A stretch of DNA of 64,000 bases. Origin: Bryobacteraceae bacterium. Its GTDB lineage: Bacteria > Acidobacteriota > Terriglobia > Bryobacterales > Bryobacteraceae. The notes under the pieces are model-generated. The model made no database searches and was not told where the DNA came from. It was given only the letters and a program-made list of their open reading frames with translations. Shown one piece after another: positions 9,011 to 17,118 of this stretch. Numbering within the stretch: the first letter of the stretch is position 1; every line of letters begins with the position of its first letter. The stretch is from positions 310,001 through 374,000 of the forward strand of contig JAHCHE010000003.1 in the NCBI GenBank assembly GCA_026129905.1. Direction: 5' to 3'. The translations under genes were made by a program, and so were the position numbers.

Positions 9011-10190
9011 CGGACTCGACGACTCGGGCGAGCATTCGCGCGATCCCTTCGCTGAATACATCCGGAGGGACGATTAGGCTGACAACCACGTGCGCGCCGG
9101 CCGTGAAATCGTAGAAGTAGCCGGGCTGCGTCAGGACGTTGTCCCGGTCCAGGAACGTGAGCGCCCACTCCTCCTCCCCCCGCGTTCCGGGCAACCGCAG
9201 AACGGCGTACCAGCCCCCTTCCACAGGTAGCGCGGCGCAGGCGTGCGCACCGCCCAGCGCCTGGCGCAGGAACCGCAGGTTGCGCTCGATGCGGGACATG
9301 GCCTGCTGGTGGAATGCCGCCCGGGTCCCGATGAGGCGCGCTGCCCCGCACTGCGCCGGCGTGGCCACCGACAGGTAGGTATCGGCAATCAGTTCCAGCC
9401 GCTCGATCGCCTGCCGCCGGGCGCGGTCCGGCCCGTCCACCACGATCCATGCGAGCTTCATCTGCGGGAGCCCTCCCATTTTCGACAAGCCGTTCAGGGT
9501 GAAGCACAGTACGCCGTCGTTGCCTACTGTGGAGGCGCCCGCTCCGGGCAGGAGCGCGAAATCGAAGAACACCTCGTCACAGATGAGCGCCAGGCCGCAC
9601 TCGTCGCAGATCCGCGTCAGGGCCGCGAGTTCGCCGCGCTTGAGATAATTGCCCGTCGGATTGTTCGGATTCACCACAATCACCGCTTTCGTCCGCGGGC
9701 CTGCCGCTTCGCGCACCGCTTCGGCGTCGATCCTCCAGGCGCCGTCGAATTCCAGCGGGTAAGATTTGACCCCGACCGATTCCAGTTCGGCGAGGTACTC
9801 AAACAGCGGATAAGAAGGTTGGGGAACGAGGATTTCGTCGCCGGGGTTCGCCAGCAGCTTGAACAGGTAGGCGTAGGCCTCGCTGGTTCCCGGCGCGAGC
9901 ACGATCCGGCCGGCGTCCGTACTCTCGTTTCGACCCGCGTAGTAGCAAACCACCGCTTCCCGCGCCGTTCGCATGCCCGCCCCTTCGGGCCGATAGAGGA
10001 GGGCCTCCGGATCCGAGAGCGCCCCGAGGATGGCCGATTCATCGTAAAGGAAGCCCGCGCGCGTCGGGTTGGATTCCGTGAGGTCGACGAGCGGCGTCCC
10101 GTCCCGGCGCTTCTCCTCGAGGAGGCGGAACAGCGCATTCGGGCGGAAGTCCCACCGAAGGCGCGAGGAGAAGCGCACGTCAACTCTCAA
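8976..10190 (-). CDS. Pyridoxal-phosphate aminotransferase, class I/II
   Basis: 404 residues with fold-type I aspartate aminotransferase motifs: the VNPNNPTGN loop, Asp in the LICDEVFFDF segment, and a probable PLP Schiff-base Lys in NGLSKMGGLPQMK. The N-terminus (DLTESNPTRAG) matches aminotransferases related to alanine/aspartate enzymes. It is last in a leftward run after a cupin gene (14-base gap) and overlaps the dehydrogenase gene on the other strand. Amino donor and acceptor cannot be assigned. Confidence 0.85.
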   Translation of the reverse strand: MRVDVRFSSRLRWDFRPNALFRLLEEKRRDGTPLVDLTESNPTRAGFLYDESAILGALSDPEALLYRPEGAGMRTAREAVVCYYAGRNESTDAGRIVLAPGTSEAYAYLFKLLANPGDEILVPQPSYPLFEYLAELESVGVKSYPLEFDGAWRIDAEAVREAAGPRTKAVIVVNPNNPTGNYLKRGELAALTRICDECGLALICDEVFFDFALLPGAGASTVGNDGVLCFTLNGLSKMGGLPQMKLAWIVVDGPDRARRQAIERLELIADTYLSVATPAQCGAARLIGTRAAFHQQAMSRIERNLRFLRQALGGAHACAALPVEGGWYAVLRLPGTRGEEEWALTFLDRDNVLTQPGYFYDFTAGAHVVVSLIVPPDVFSEGIARMLARVVESVSSQRHSSEFR

Positions 10191-10203
10191 CCCGGACAGG
10201 AGA

Positions 10204-10578
10204 CTAGCCCTGTTGCTTGAGCATGATCAGCGCCATCACTACCGGCGTTTTCGCCACGATGCCGTGCTCGAGCAGCGGCGGCATGTGGACCAGCGCGCCC
10301 GGCCCCGCTTCGTGGAGATCGGTTCCCAGTTTGACCGTAGCCTCGCCCTGGACGAAGTAAAGGATGGCGGGCATCGGCGCGGTGTGCGCCGACAATTCCT
10401 GGCCCGCCGCGAAACCGAAAACGAGCACTTTCGAGCGCTCGTCGTTGTAGAGGGTCCGGCTCAGGATGCCGTTTTCCGGGATCGAGACTTCTTTGACCAG
10501 GTCGGCGATGAACGTGTATTTCCCATGCATGGCTTCATTATGGCCGCCGCGCGGCTGCGGTTCAGTGACCGGAGTCAT
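10204..10578 (-). CDS. Small cupin-domain protein
   Basis: 124 residues from ATG 10578, or 108 from the internal ATG at 10530, where the conserved part begins. The chain shows the cupin pattern: FGFAAGQELSAHTAP (first motif, with one His) and a second motif around GPGALVHMPPLLEHGI (His residues). Such single-domain cupins bind metal and act as small isomerases, dioxygenases or sensors. The gene starts ten bases after the TlpA stop, so it is probably co-transcribed with TlpA and the aminotransferase. Confidence 0.75.
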   Translation of the reverse strand: MTPVTEPQPRGGHNEAMHGKYTFIADLVKEVSIPENGILSRTLYNDERSKVLVFGFAAGQELSAHTAPMPAILYFVQGEATVKLGTDLHEAGPGALVHMPPLLEHGIVAKTPVVMALIMLKQQG

Positions 10579-10588
10579 GCCGGCCGCT

Positions 10589-11515
10589 TCAGCTTCCCGT
10601 CAGCGCCGCTACCTTGGCCGCCAGCGCTTCGTATGGCATCTGTCCGGGGTGGTAAAGGCGGACGATGCCCGCTCGGTCGATCAGCACGAGCGTGGGCGTC
10701 GTGCTGGAACCGTAGTTTTTGAAGTTCTCCTCGCTGACGGGAACCGGCATGTCGCCGATTGCCGAGTAATGCTGGATGCGAACGCCGTCGATGTACTGCA
10801 ACTCCTGGGCAGGCGCCGCGTCCTCCCCGCGGGCCGCGTATCCGTAGCGTTGCGTCGGCGCGACGATGGTCAGGCCCCGCTTGCCGAACTCGGCTTGCAG
10901 CTTCGCCAGGGCCGGCGCCTGAGCTTTGCAGTCGCCGCACCAGTGGGCCCAGAAGAAAAGCAGCACGGTCCTGCCCTTCAGTTCCGAAAGCGGACGCGGA
11001 CGCGGTCCCAGGTGCTCCGAGGTCTCCAGCGGCGGCGCGGGCTTGCCCTCCAGGCTGAGCAGGTGGATATTCTTCTGAATGCGCGCGCGCATCGAGGTCT
11101 GGCGCCACCGGGCCAGTTCCTCGTTCAAGAGCGCGATGGCTTCCGCCCGGGCGCCCTTGCGGGCGAGAACCTGCGCCTGCACCTCGATCGAAGCGCCGAG
11201 GGCGATGGGGAGACGCCGCTCGGCATCCAGCTCCCGGCCCTTGAGCATCTCCAGCGCCAACTCCCGCGTTTCCGCGGCGTAGCGGTCCGCCTCGTCCAAC
11301 TTCTCCGCGCCCAGCGCGCCGCGGCCGAGCCACGACAACGCCTCCAGCATCTCGGGCGTGACGCCGTGGTCGGAGCGGTATTCGGCGATCAGACGCTCGC
11401 CGCCTGCCAGATCGCCGCGCGTCGCCGCCGTCCGGACCTCGCGAACCAGGCTGGGCCGCCCGCTCTGCGCCCATACGAACGCGGCGGCCAGTAATACGCT
11501 GAGAAAGCGGGTCAT
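10589..11515 (-). CDS. Exported TlpA/thioredoxin-like protein with N-terminal helical region
   Basis: 308 residues with a signal peptide (MTRFLSVLLAAAFVWAQ). About residues 20-165 are alpha-helical and TPR-like. The C-terminal 140 residues are a TlpA/AhpC-TSA-type thioredoxin domain with the active-site WCGDC motif, preceded by LLFFWAHWCG, and the cis-Pro region TTPTLVLIDRAG. Probably a periplasmic disulfide reductase. I chose ATG 11515 because the ATG overlaps the upstream isomerase stop (ATGA) and gives a clean signal peptide; a longer open frame exists. Confidence 0.85.
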   Translation of the reverse strand: MTRFLSVLLAAAFVWAQSGRPSLVREVRTAATRGDLAGGERLIAEYRSDHGVTPEMLEALSWLGRGALGAEKLDEADRYAAETRELALEMLKGRELDAERRLPIALGASIEVQAQVLARKGARAEAIALLNEELARWRQTSMRARIQKNIHLLSLEGKPAPPLETSEHLGPRPRPLSELKGRTVLLFFWAHWCGDCKAQAPALAKLQAEFGKRGLTIVAPTQRYGYAARGEDAAPAQELQYIDGVRIQHYSAIGDMPVPVSEENFKNYGSSTTPTLVLIDRAGIVRLYHPGQMPYEALAAKVAALTGS

Positions 11516-12555
11516 GCGGCCATCCCCAAGAGTTCCTGAACGTAGCGGGTGCTGGCTTCCAGGTCCTCCCGCTCGCGCTGCGCGCGCTGCTCCGGCGACG
11601 CCGGGGCCGGCCCTTCCACCTGTTTGCCCTTCTCCACCAGGGCAAGAAAGCGGCTGAATTGCCACGCCGGGACGTTGCGGTATCCGTCCCAGAAATCCGG
11701 CTGAAGATACGGGAACTCGCGCGGTCCGGTGACGATCACTTCCATGGTGCAGGCCTTGCCGGGACACAGCTCCGCGTATTTACGGATCCATTCGTCGATC
11801 TCGACGTTGCCTTCGCCCGTGCGGACCCAGCGCACGATGGCGCCATTCGGCGTCTTCCAGACCGCGCTGTCGCGGACATGGCTGGTCAAGCCGAACGGCG
11901 CGAGCGTTTCCAGGGTCACGTGCGGGTCCTCGATGGTCCACAGCGGGTTGCCCGAATCGATGCAGGCGCCGACGAAGTCCTTGCCCGCTTCCTCGATCAG
12001 CATCTTGAGTTCGCGCCCCTGCATGTCGCCGGCATGGTTCTCGATCGCGATCTTCACGTCCGCGTCCACCGCCCGGGTTTTCACGTTGCGCAGCACGCGG
12101 GCCGTGTTCTCGATGTGGCCCTCGATTCCGATGGGGCTCTTGCGGTCCTCCATCGTCCCCAGGTAGGCGCGCACCAGCGGCGAGCCGGCGACCCTGGCGG
12201 CCTCGATGACGCGGGAAAGCTGCTCCTCCGCTGTACCGTCCTCGGCGCGAAACCGGGTCGAGCTGGGGCAGATGGAACTCATGCCGATCTCCAACTCGAT
12301 GTTCAGCTTTCTGGCGTAATCGCTCACCTTCTTGACGTGCGCCGGATCGAGGCTGCCAAGAAAGCGCACTTCGGAAAAATGCACGACGTTGGCTTTCCAC
12401 TTCGCGCAGTAGTCCAGGTACTCGAACGGCGAATAGTTGGAAGAGCGGATGCTGAACAGGTCGATCCCGAGCTTGACCGGCTGCTTCGCTTGCGAATTCG
12501 CCGCCTGCGGAACGGCCGCGGCGGACCCCAGGGCCAGGAACTCTCTGCGGCGCAT
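11512..12555 (-). CDS. Tat-exported sugar phosphate isomerase/epimerase-like TIM-barrel protein
   Basis: 347 residues with a twin-arginine-type leader (MRRREFLALGSAAAVPQAA). The rest matches the xylose isomerase-like TIM barrel (AP_endonuc_2) family: metal-site segments are IENHAGDMQG, ACIDSGNPLW and TSHVRDSAVW. Family members isomerise or epimerise sugars and inositols. Co-transcribed with TlpA (4-base overlap) and follows galU by 54 bases. A Tat leader implies a folded, possibly metal-loaded export. Substrate unknown. Confidence 0.8.
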   Translation of the reverse strand: MRRREFLALGSAAAVPQAANSQAKQPVKLGIDLFSIRSSNYSPFEYLDYCAKWKANVVHFSEVRFLGSLDPAHVKKVSDYARKLNIELEIGMSSICPSSTRFRAEDGTAEEQLSRVIEAARVAGSPLVRAYLGTMEDRKSPIGIEGHIENTARVLRNVKTRAVDADVKIAIENHAGDMQGRELKMLIEEAGKDFVGACIDSGNPLWTIEDPHVTLETLAPFGLTSHVRDSAVWKTPNGAIVRWVRTGEGNVEIDEWIRKYAELCPGKACTMEVIVTGPREFPYLQPDFWDGYRNVPAWQFSRFLALVEKGKQVEGPAPASPEQRAQREREDLEASTRYVQELLGMAA

Positions 12556-12609
12556 TCCTGTATTATCGCGGAATCGCCGGCGCGCCGATGGAGACGGCGG
12601 CTGCCGCGA

Positions 12610-13497
12610 TCAGCCGAGATCCAGCGATTTGAGGTACTCGCGGAACGGGCCGCCCATGTCCTCCCGGCGGAGCGCGTACTCGACCGTGGCCTGGAGGAAA
12701 CCGAGCTTGTCGCCGGCGTCGTAGCGCTTTCCTTCGAAACGCAACCCGTAGATCGGCCGGCTGCGCAGCAGGTGCTTCAGCGCGTCGGTGAGCTGGATCT
12801 CGCCGCCCGCGCCCGGGTCGATCGCCTCGATTGAGCCGAAGATCTCCGGCGTCAGCACGTAGCGTCCGATGATCGCCAGCCGCGAGGGCGCCGCTTCCGG
12901 TTTGGGCTTCTCCACCATGTTGCGGATGCGGTAGACGCGGTCGTTGACGCCGTTGTGCGCGATCGGTTCGGCGTCGACAATTCCGTAGGCGGGGATGGCC
13001 TGTTCGGGCACTTCGAGCAGCGCGACGACGGACGCGCCGAAATACTGGTAGACATCGAGCAACTGCGCCAGGCACGGTTTCTCGGAATGGATTACGTCAT
13101 CGGAGAGGACGACGGCGAAGGGCTCCGTACCGACCAGGTCGCGGGCGCGCAGCACCGCGTGGCCCAACCCCAGCGCCTCTTTCTGACGGACGTACGCGAC
13201 GTCGATCAGTTCCGAGATCTCGCGGACCAGCTTTAACAGGTCGGTCTTGCCCTTGTCTTCGAGCAGACTTTCGAGTTCGAAGCTGACGTCGAAGTGGTCC
13301 TCGATGCTGCTCTTGTTTCGTCCTGTAACGATGATGATGTTCTGCACGCCCGAATGGATGGCCTCTTCCACGCCGTACTGGATCAGGGGCTTGTCCACCA
13401 GCGGAAGCATCTCCTTCGGCTGCGCTTTGGTCGCCGGAAGGAAACGCGTGCCCAGGCCGGCCGCCGGGAAAACCGCTTTGCGGACTTTCGGTATCAT
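12610..13497 (-). CDS. galU: UTP-glucose-1-phosphate uridylyltransferase
   Basis: 295 residues, the usual GalU length. The nucleotidyltransferase signature is intact (AAGLGTRFLPATKAQPKEML), with VDKPLIQYGVEEA and the VLSDDVIH Asp motif. It makes UDP-glucose from UTP and glucose-1-phosphate in the cytoplasm, feeding cell envelope glycans and exopolysaccharide. It heads the leftward series that includes the isomerase, TlpA and cupin genes, though the 54-base gap leaves the linkage uncertain. Confidence 0.95.
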   Translation of the reverse strand: MIPKVRKAVFPAAGLGTRFLPATKAQPKEMLPLVDKPLIQYGVEEAIHSGVQNIIIVTGRNKSSIEDHFDVSFELESLLEDKGKTDLLKLVREISELIDVAYVRQKEALGLGHAVLRARDLVGTEPFAVVLSDDVIHSEKPCLAQLLDVYQYFGASVVALLEVPEQAIPAYGIVDAEPIAHNGVNDRVYRIRNMVEKPKPEAAPSRLAIIGRYVLTPEIFGSIEAIDPGAGGEIQLTDALKHLLRSRPIYGLRFEGKRYDAGDKLGFLQATVEYALRREDMGGPFREYLKSLDLG

Positions 13498-13566
13498 GCC
13501 TACATATTGTATGGATAACCGCGCCGGATGTTACGCTTAACACGATATCGAGGCTGGTGAAGACCA

Positions 13567-13767
13567 ATGGCCAAACGCAAAGATCAGGCTCAGGAACCGA
13601 AAACGGCGGACGAGGCGGCAGCCAAAAGCCCCCCCGCCCCGTCCGGCGCGCCGCAGCCCGGCGCCAAGGCTCGCAAGCGAGCCGGCAGACTGCCCAAGAA
13701 GAACAAGCAACGGATGCCGCGCAAGCTCAAGAAGCGGCTCGGCAAGCAGGCGCCGCCGGCCGAGTGA
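13567..13767 (+). CDS. Small Lys/Ala/Pro-rich basic protein
   Basis: 66 residues, strongly basic in its second half (KARKRAGRLPKKNKQRMPRK) and low complexity. It starts at ATG 13567 with a GA-rich stretch (GAAGA) about six bases upstream. The composition suggests a nucleic-acid- or ribosome-associated small protein, but no family is recognised. It lies between the divergent galU gene and an SDR gene 31 bases downstream. Confidence 0.5.
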   Translation: MAKRKDQAQEPKTADEAAAKSPPAPSGAPQPGAKARKRAGRLPKKNKQRMPRKLKKRLGKQAPPAE

Positions 13768-13798
13768 GCCGTCGTCCGACCCTTCCAGCAACGTTGCG

Positions 13799-14572
13799 AT
13801 GAAACTCGAGAACCGCGTCGCCGTCGTCACCGGCGCCGGGGCCGGCATCGGCCGCGCCTGCGCCATCGAGTTCGCGAAGCAGGGCGCGCGCGTCGTCGCG
13901 GCCGACATTAACCAGGAAGGCGCCGCGGCAACGGCGCGCGAGATCGAGGCCGCCGGCGGAACCTGCCTGGCCGAGTACGCCGACGTCTCGCTCCCCGAGT
14001 CGGTGCAGGCCCTCGTCTCCTCGACGCTGCGGGCTTTCTCCGCCGTGCACGTCCTGGTGAACAACGCCGCCATCCAGGTCAGTAAGACCGTCGAAGAGAC
14101 CACCGTCGAGGAATGGAACGCCCAAATGGCGGTGAACGTGGGCGGCGTGTTTCTGTGCTCGAAGTACTTCCTGCCGCACCTGCGCGCCACGCGCGGCTCA
14201 ATCGTCAACATGGCCAGCGTCAACGGCTTCTTCGTCGAGCCCATGTGCGCCGGCTACTGCGCGACCAAGGCCGCCATCATCGGGCTGACCAAGGCCATGG
14301 CCATCGACCACGGCAAGGAAGGCATTCGGGTAAATAGCATCTGCCCCGGCTACATCGACGCGGGTTTGGCCGAAAGCTACTTTCAGGCGCAGCCCGACCC
14401 GGCCGCCGCCCGCGCCTCGGCGGGCAAGCTCCACGCGCTGTGGCGCATCGGGCGGCCCGAGGAAGTCGCCCGAACCGCGGTTTTTCTGGCCAGCGACGAC
14501 GCGTCGTTTGTCACCGGAGCGGCGATGGTGGTCGATGGCGGCTTCGGCTCGGGCCTGCCGCCTGGGGTGTAG
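13799..14572 (+). CDS. Short-chain dehydrogenase/reductase (SDR)
   Basis: 257 residues, a classical SDR. Cofactor motif VTGAGAGIGRA is at residues 10-20, the NNAA motif is near residue 85, the catalytic Ser is in NMASVNGFF, and the YCATK motif gives Tyr and Lys. The C-terminus ends in the usual VDGGF segment. Cofactor may be NAD(H), since the residue after strand 2 is Asp (AADINQEG). Substrate unknown: FabG-like, glucose or sugar-alcohol dehydrogenases look alike. Confidence 0.9.
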   Translation: MKLENRVAVVTGAGAGIGRACAIEFAKQGARVVAADINQEGAAATAREIEAAGGTCLAEYADVSLPESVQALVSSTLRAFSAVHVLVNNAAIQVSKTVEETTVEEWNAQMAVNVGGVFLCSKYFLPHLRATRGSIVNMASVNGFFVEPMCAGYCATKAAIIGLTKAMAIDHGKEGIRVNSICPGYIDAGLAESYFQAQPDPAAARASAGKLHALWRIGRPEEVARTAVFLASDDASFVTGAAMVVDGGFGSGLPPGV

Positions 14573-14593
14573 CGTTCGCGCCGCGCGTATCCG

Positions 14594-16321
14594 CTATCTC
14601 TTCACCACCGCCGTCGCGCTGCCGGAGACCGACGGGGCAGCCTTGCTGACGGCCGTGATGCGAAACGTGCCCGCCGTTCCGGGAGCGGTGTAGAGTCCGC
14701 CGGAGGTTATCGTGCCCGTAGCGGCGCTTCCGCCGGTAACGCCGTTCACTTTCCAGACGACCGCTTTGTTGGACGTGTTCCGGACCGCAGCGGTGAACTG
14801 GGCCGTCCGGCGAACCTTAACGGTAGCGCTCGTGGGCGTTACCGACACGGTCACCGGCGCGTTGACGACGGCGACGGTTACCGTGTTGGAGACGTTTCCG
14901 TCCGGGTTCTTCACCGAGACCGGGACAGACGGATTCGCCGCGGCGGCCTTGCCGGCCGCCGTCAGCCGCGCCGCCGAGACGAACGTGGTGGCGAGCGCAA
15001 CGCCGTTGAGGCGCACTACCGCCCCCTTCTGAAAGCCCGCGCCGTTGATGGTCAGCGTGAAGCTGCCCACCGGGATCGGCGAAGGACTCACGGAAGCGAT
15101 GGCCGGAGGCGCGACGATGGTCACGTCCGCGCCCCCGACCGCCCCCGGATCAGCGGCGCTCCGCGCCTGTACTCGCACCGTGGACGGTGATGGAACGGCA
15201 AGCGGCGCCTGGTACGTTCCGTTGGCGTCGATCCAGCCGAGCGCAGCGCTTCCGCCCGCGACGCCGTTCACCAGCCACGTCACGGAGGGATTGGCGGCGC
15301 CGCTGACCGTCGCGGTGAACCCGGCGAAAGCTCCCGTGAGCAAGGTGGCCGAAGCCGGGCCGACCGTGACGGCCACGCCCGACTGCCGCGCCTGCGCCGA
15401 GTTCGCATCGATCATCAGCGAGGATTCGTCCACCGCCTCGAAGGCCGAGCCCAGCACGTTGCCAAGCTGGTGCAGGTCGTCGTTGTTCCAGCGCGAATCG
15501 GGCGCTCCCGACATGTACCAGGCGGAGCCGTTATCGGCCAGGATCATGCCGTACTTCTTCAACGCGCGGAGAATCACCTGGTTGGTTGCGGAAAACTTCG
15601 AGATGTCGACTCCCGCTTTCAGCCGGAACCGCTGGCCCATGGGCGGATACTGGGACCCGGTGAGGCTGGAGGCCTTGTGGCGCGCCGGCCAGATATACGC
15701 GCTCCGGGTCCGCGGAGCGGTGAACCGGATGGCATGCCGGATCTCGCCCGCCAGGATCTCCTCGTAGCGGACCAGCCCCGCGAAGATGGGCAGCCCGGCG
15801 GCGTCGGCGGAGGTCCAGCCGGCCGGCCGCAGCTTGTGCGAGCGCAGATCGAAGATCGCCCCCGAGTCCGCCTTCCAACTCGCGCTTTGCGGAAAGGCGC
15901 GGTAAAGCTCGTACAGGACGCAGTTGCCGGTATCGATGGAGATGGCGTGACGGTCGCCGTCGCTCTGGCTGCCGCCCTCGATCGGGGCGGTGAGCGGCAC
16001 GGCGTACGGGCCGGGATCGCTCTCGTCGCGGTACAGGAATGTGGCCGGATACCAGGCTTGGCTTCCGGGCACGGCAATAAACGGAATCCCGATGGGGCCG
16101 CCATTCCATAATCCGGCCCCAAAATCCGCTTTCAGGCGCGCCGAGATCCCGATCGATTCCACGTAAGCGTTGGAGTTCGAATCGACAGGGAGCTTGTCGA
16201 TGGGCGTGTTCCAGACGTAGTCGGCCGGGAAGACTGGACAGGAACCGATGGCCGGAGGCTGTCCGGCAAGCATCGCGGCGAAGAGCAAAACAGCGCAGAA
16301 AGAAAGGGCAACGGTCTTCAT
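14594..16321 (-). CDS. Secreted multidomain protein with Ig-like and IPT/TIG repeats
   Basis: 575 residues with a signal peptide (VALSFCAVLLFAAMLAGQ). Residues about 25-300 form an unassigned globular domain containing FPADYVWNTPIDKLPVDSNS and many Trp/Asp/Asn motifs (WNNDDLHQLG). The C-terminal half is beta-rich Ig-like sequence: a VTWLVNGVAGGSA repeat recurs as VVWKVNGVTGGSA about 150 residues later, flanking an IPT/TIG-type segment (SPSPIPVGSFTLTINGAGFQ). Probably cell-surface or extracellular; enzymatic role unknown. Confidence 0.75.
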   Translation of the reverse strand: MKTVALSFCAVLLFAAMLAGQPPAIGSCPVFPADYVWNTPIDKLPVDSNSNAYVESIGISARLKADFGAGLWNGGPIGIPFIAVPGSQAWYPATFLYRDESDPGPYAVPLTAPIEGGSQSDGDRHAISIDTGNCVLYELYRAFPQSASWKADSGAIFDLRSHKLRPAGWTSADAAGLPIFAGLVRYEEILAGEIRHAIRFTAPRTRSAYIWPARHKASSLTGSQYPPMGQRFRLKAGVDISKFSATNQVILRALKKYGMILADNGSAWYMSGAPDSRWNNDDLHQLGNVLGSAFEAVDESSLMIDANSAQARQSGVAVTVGPASATLLTGAFAGFTATVSGAANPSVTWLVNGVAGGSAALGWIDANGTYQAPLAVPSPSTVRVQARSAADPGAVGGADVTIVAPPAIASVSPSPIPVGSFTLTINGAGFQKGAVVRLNGVALATTFVSAARLTAAGKAAAANPSVPVSVKNPDGNVSNTVTVAVVNAPVTVSVTPTSATVKVRRTAQFTAAVRNTSNKAVVWKVNGVTGGSAATGTITSGGLYTAPGTAGTFRITAVSKAAPSVSGSATAVVKR

Positions 16322-16559
16322 CGTCGCTTCACTCTAGCCTGTTCCCCCATACCCTTCAATCGGGTTTCCGCCCGATAAACTGCTGGGATTTCACGGCAGG
16401 CGGCCGGTTCCGTTGCAGCCGCGCAGCCTTTTTTCGCATCCGCGGCGCGCGAATGTAACTGAAGACGGGTGCGGCTCACTTAGTGGCATACGGCCGTTTT
16501 GACGTCACGTCTGGGCGGCCGCTGCGCTAGCTGGGAACATGGAACGGAAGGAGGGTGGA

Positions 16560-16847
16560 ATGGCGAAAGTATCGCATTTCTTCAGCGGCTGGGCTTCGTC
16601 CGGTCCCGGGAACGACATGGCGCCGGGACAGGCGCACGGCTGGATCATGTGGGGCTTCGGGTACGGGGATGCCGTCTCGGTAAGCGTGCATCCGGTTGTC
16701 GGCGCGCCGGTGGAGCGGTTCCTCCAGGTGGAAAACGTCCGCATCCAGGGCGATCCTGCCGGCCGCCGTCTGTTCTTCACCGTGCGGAACGTCGGGAACA
16801 GCTTTGTGCCGGGCTACGGCATGGGCTTCGGGTGGATATCGGCGTGA
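16560..16847 (+). CDS. Unrecognised small Gly/Trp/Phe-rich protein, first of a pair
   Basis: 95 residues from ATG 16560, chosen because a GGAAGGAGGG ribosome site is just upstream; an in-frame ATG at 16539 is weaker. The sequence is Gly/Trp/Phe-rich and beta-like (QAHGWIMWGFGYGD, FVPGYGMGFGWISA) with no signal peptide and no recognised family. A second small gene follows 10 bases later with its own AGGAGGGG site, so they look like a two-gene operon. Confidence 0.55.
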   Translation: MAKVSHFFSGWASSGPGNDMAPGQAHGWIMWGFGYGDAVSVSVHPVVGAPVERFLQVENVRIQGDPAGRRLFFTVRNVGNSFVPGYGMGFGWISA

Positions 16848-16857
16848 AGGAGGGGTC

Positions 16858-17100
16858 ATGAAGATCTACGCTCACTACGACTCTGACGGAAACATCCGGT
16901 CTATGGTGACGGTGGAGGGGCCGGAAGGCGCAGGCGTGATGCTGACGCCCGACACCGGTCTTTCCGTGGCGGAAATCGAAGGGCTGACGCTCAAGGGCGG
17001 CATGGAGGACGTCGAGGAGTTGCGCAACATCGCCGCCAACTACAAGGTGAAGGCGCCGGCGCAACGCGCCACGCTCGAAAAGAAGGGGAAGGCCGGTTAG
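16858..17100 (+). CDS. Unrecognised small acidic/basic-mixed protein, second of a pair
   Basis: 80 residues, ATG 16858 preceded by AGGAGGGGTC. It begins with a beta-like stretch (KIYAHYDSDGNIRSMVTVEG) and ends in a helical, charged tail (EDVEELRNIAANYKVK, then basic KKGKAG). No family recognised. It follows the preceding small gene closely and probably shares its transcript. Confidence 0.55.
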   Translation: MKIYAHYDSDGNIRSMVTVEGPEGAGVMLTPDTGLSVAEIEGLTLKGGMEDVEELRNIAANYKVKAPAQRATLEKKGKAG

Positions 17101-17118
17101 CGCCGGCCAATCCTCAGC

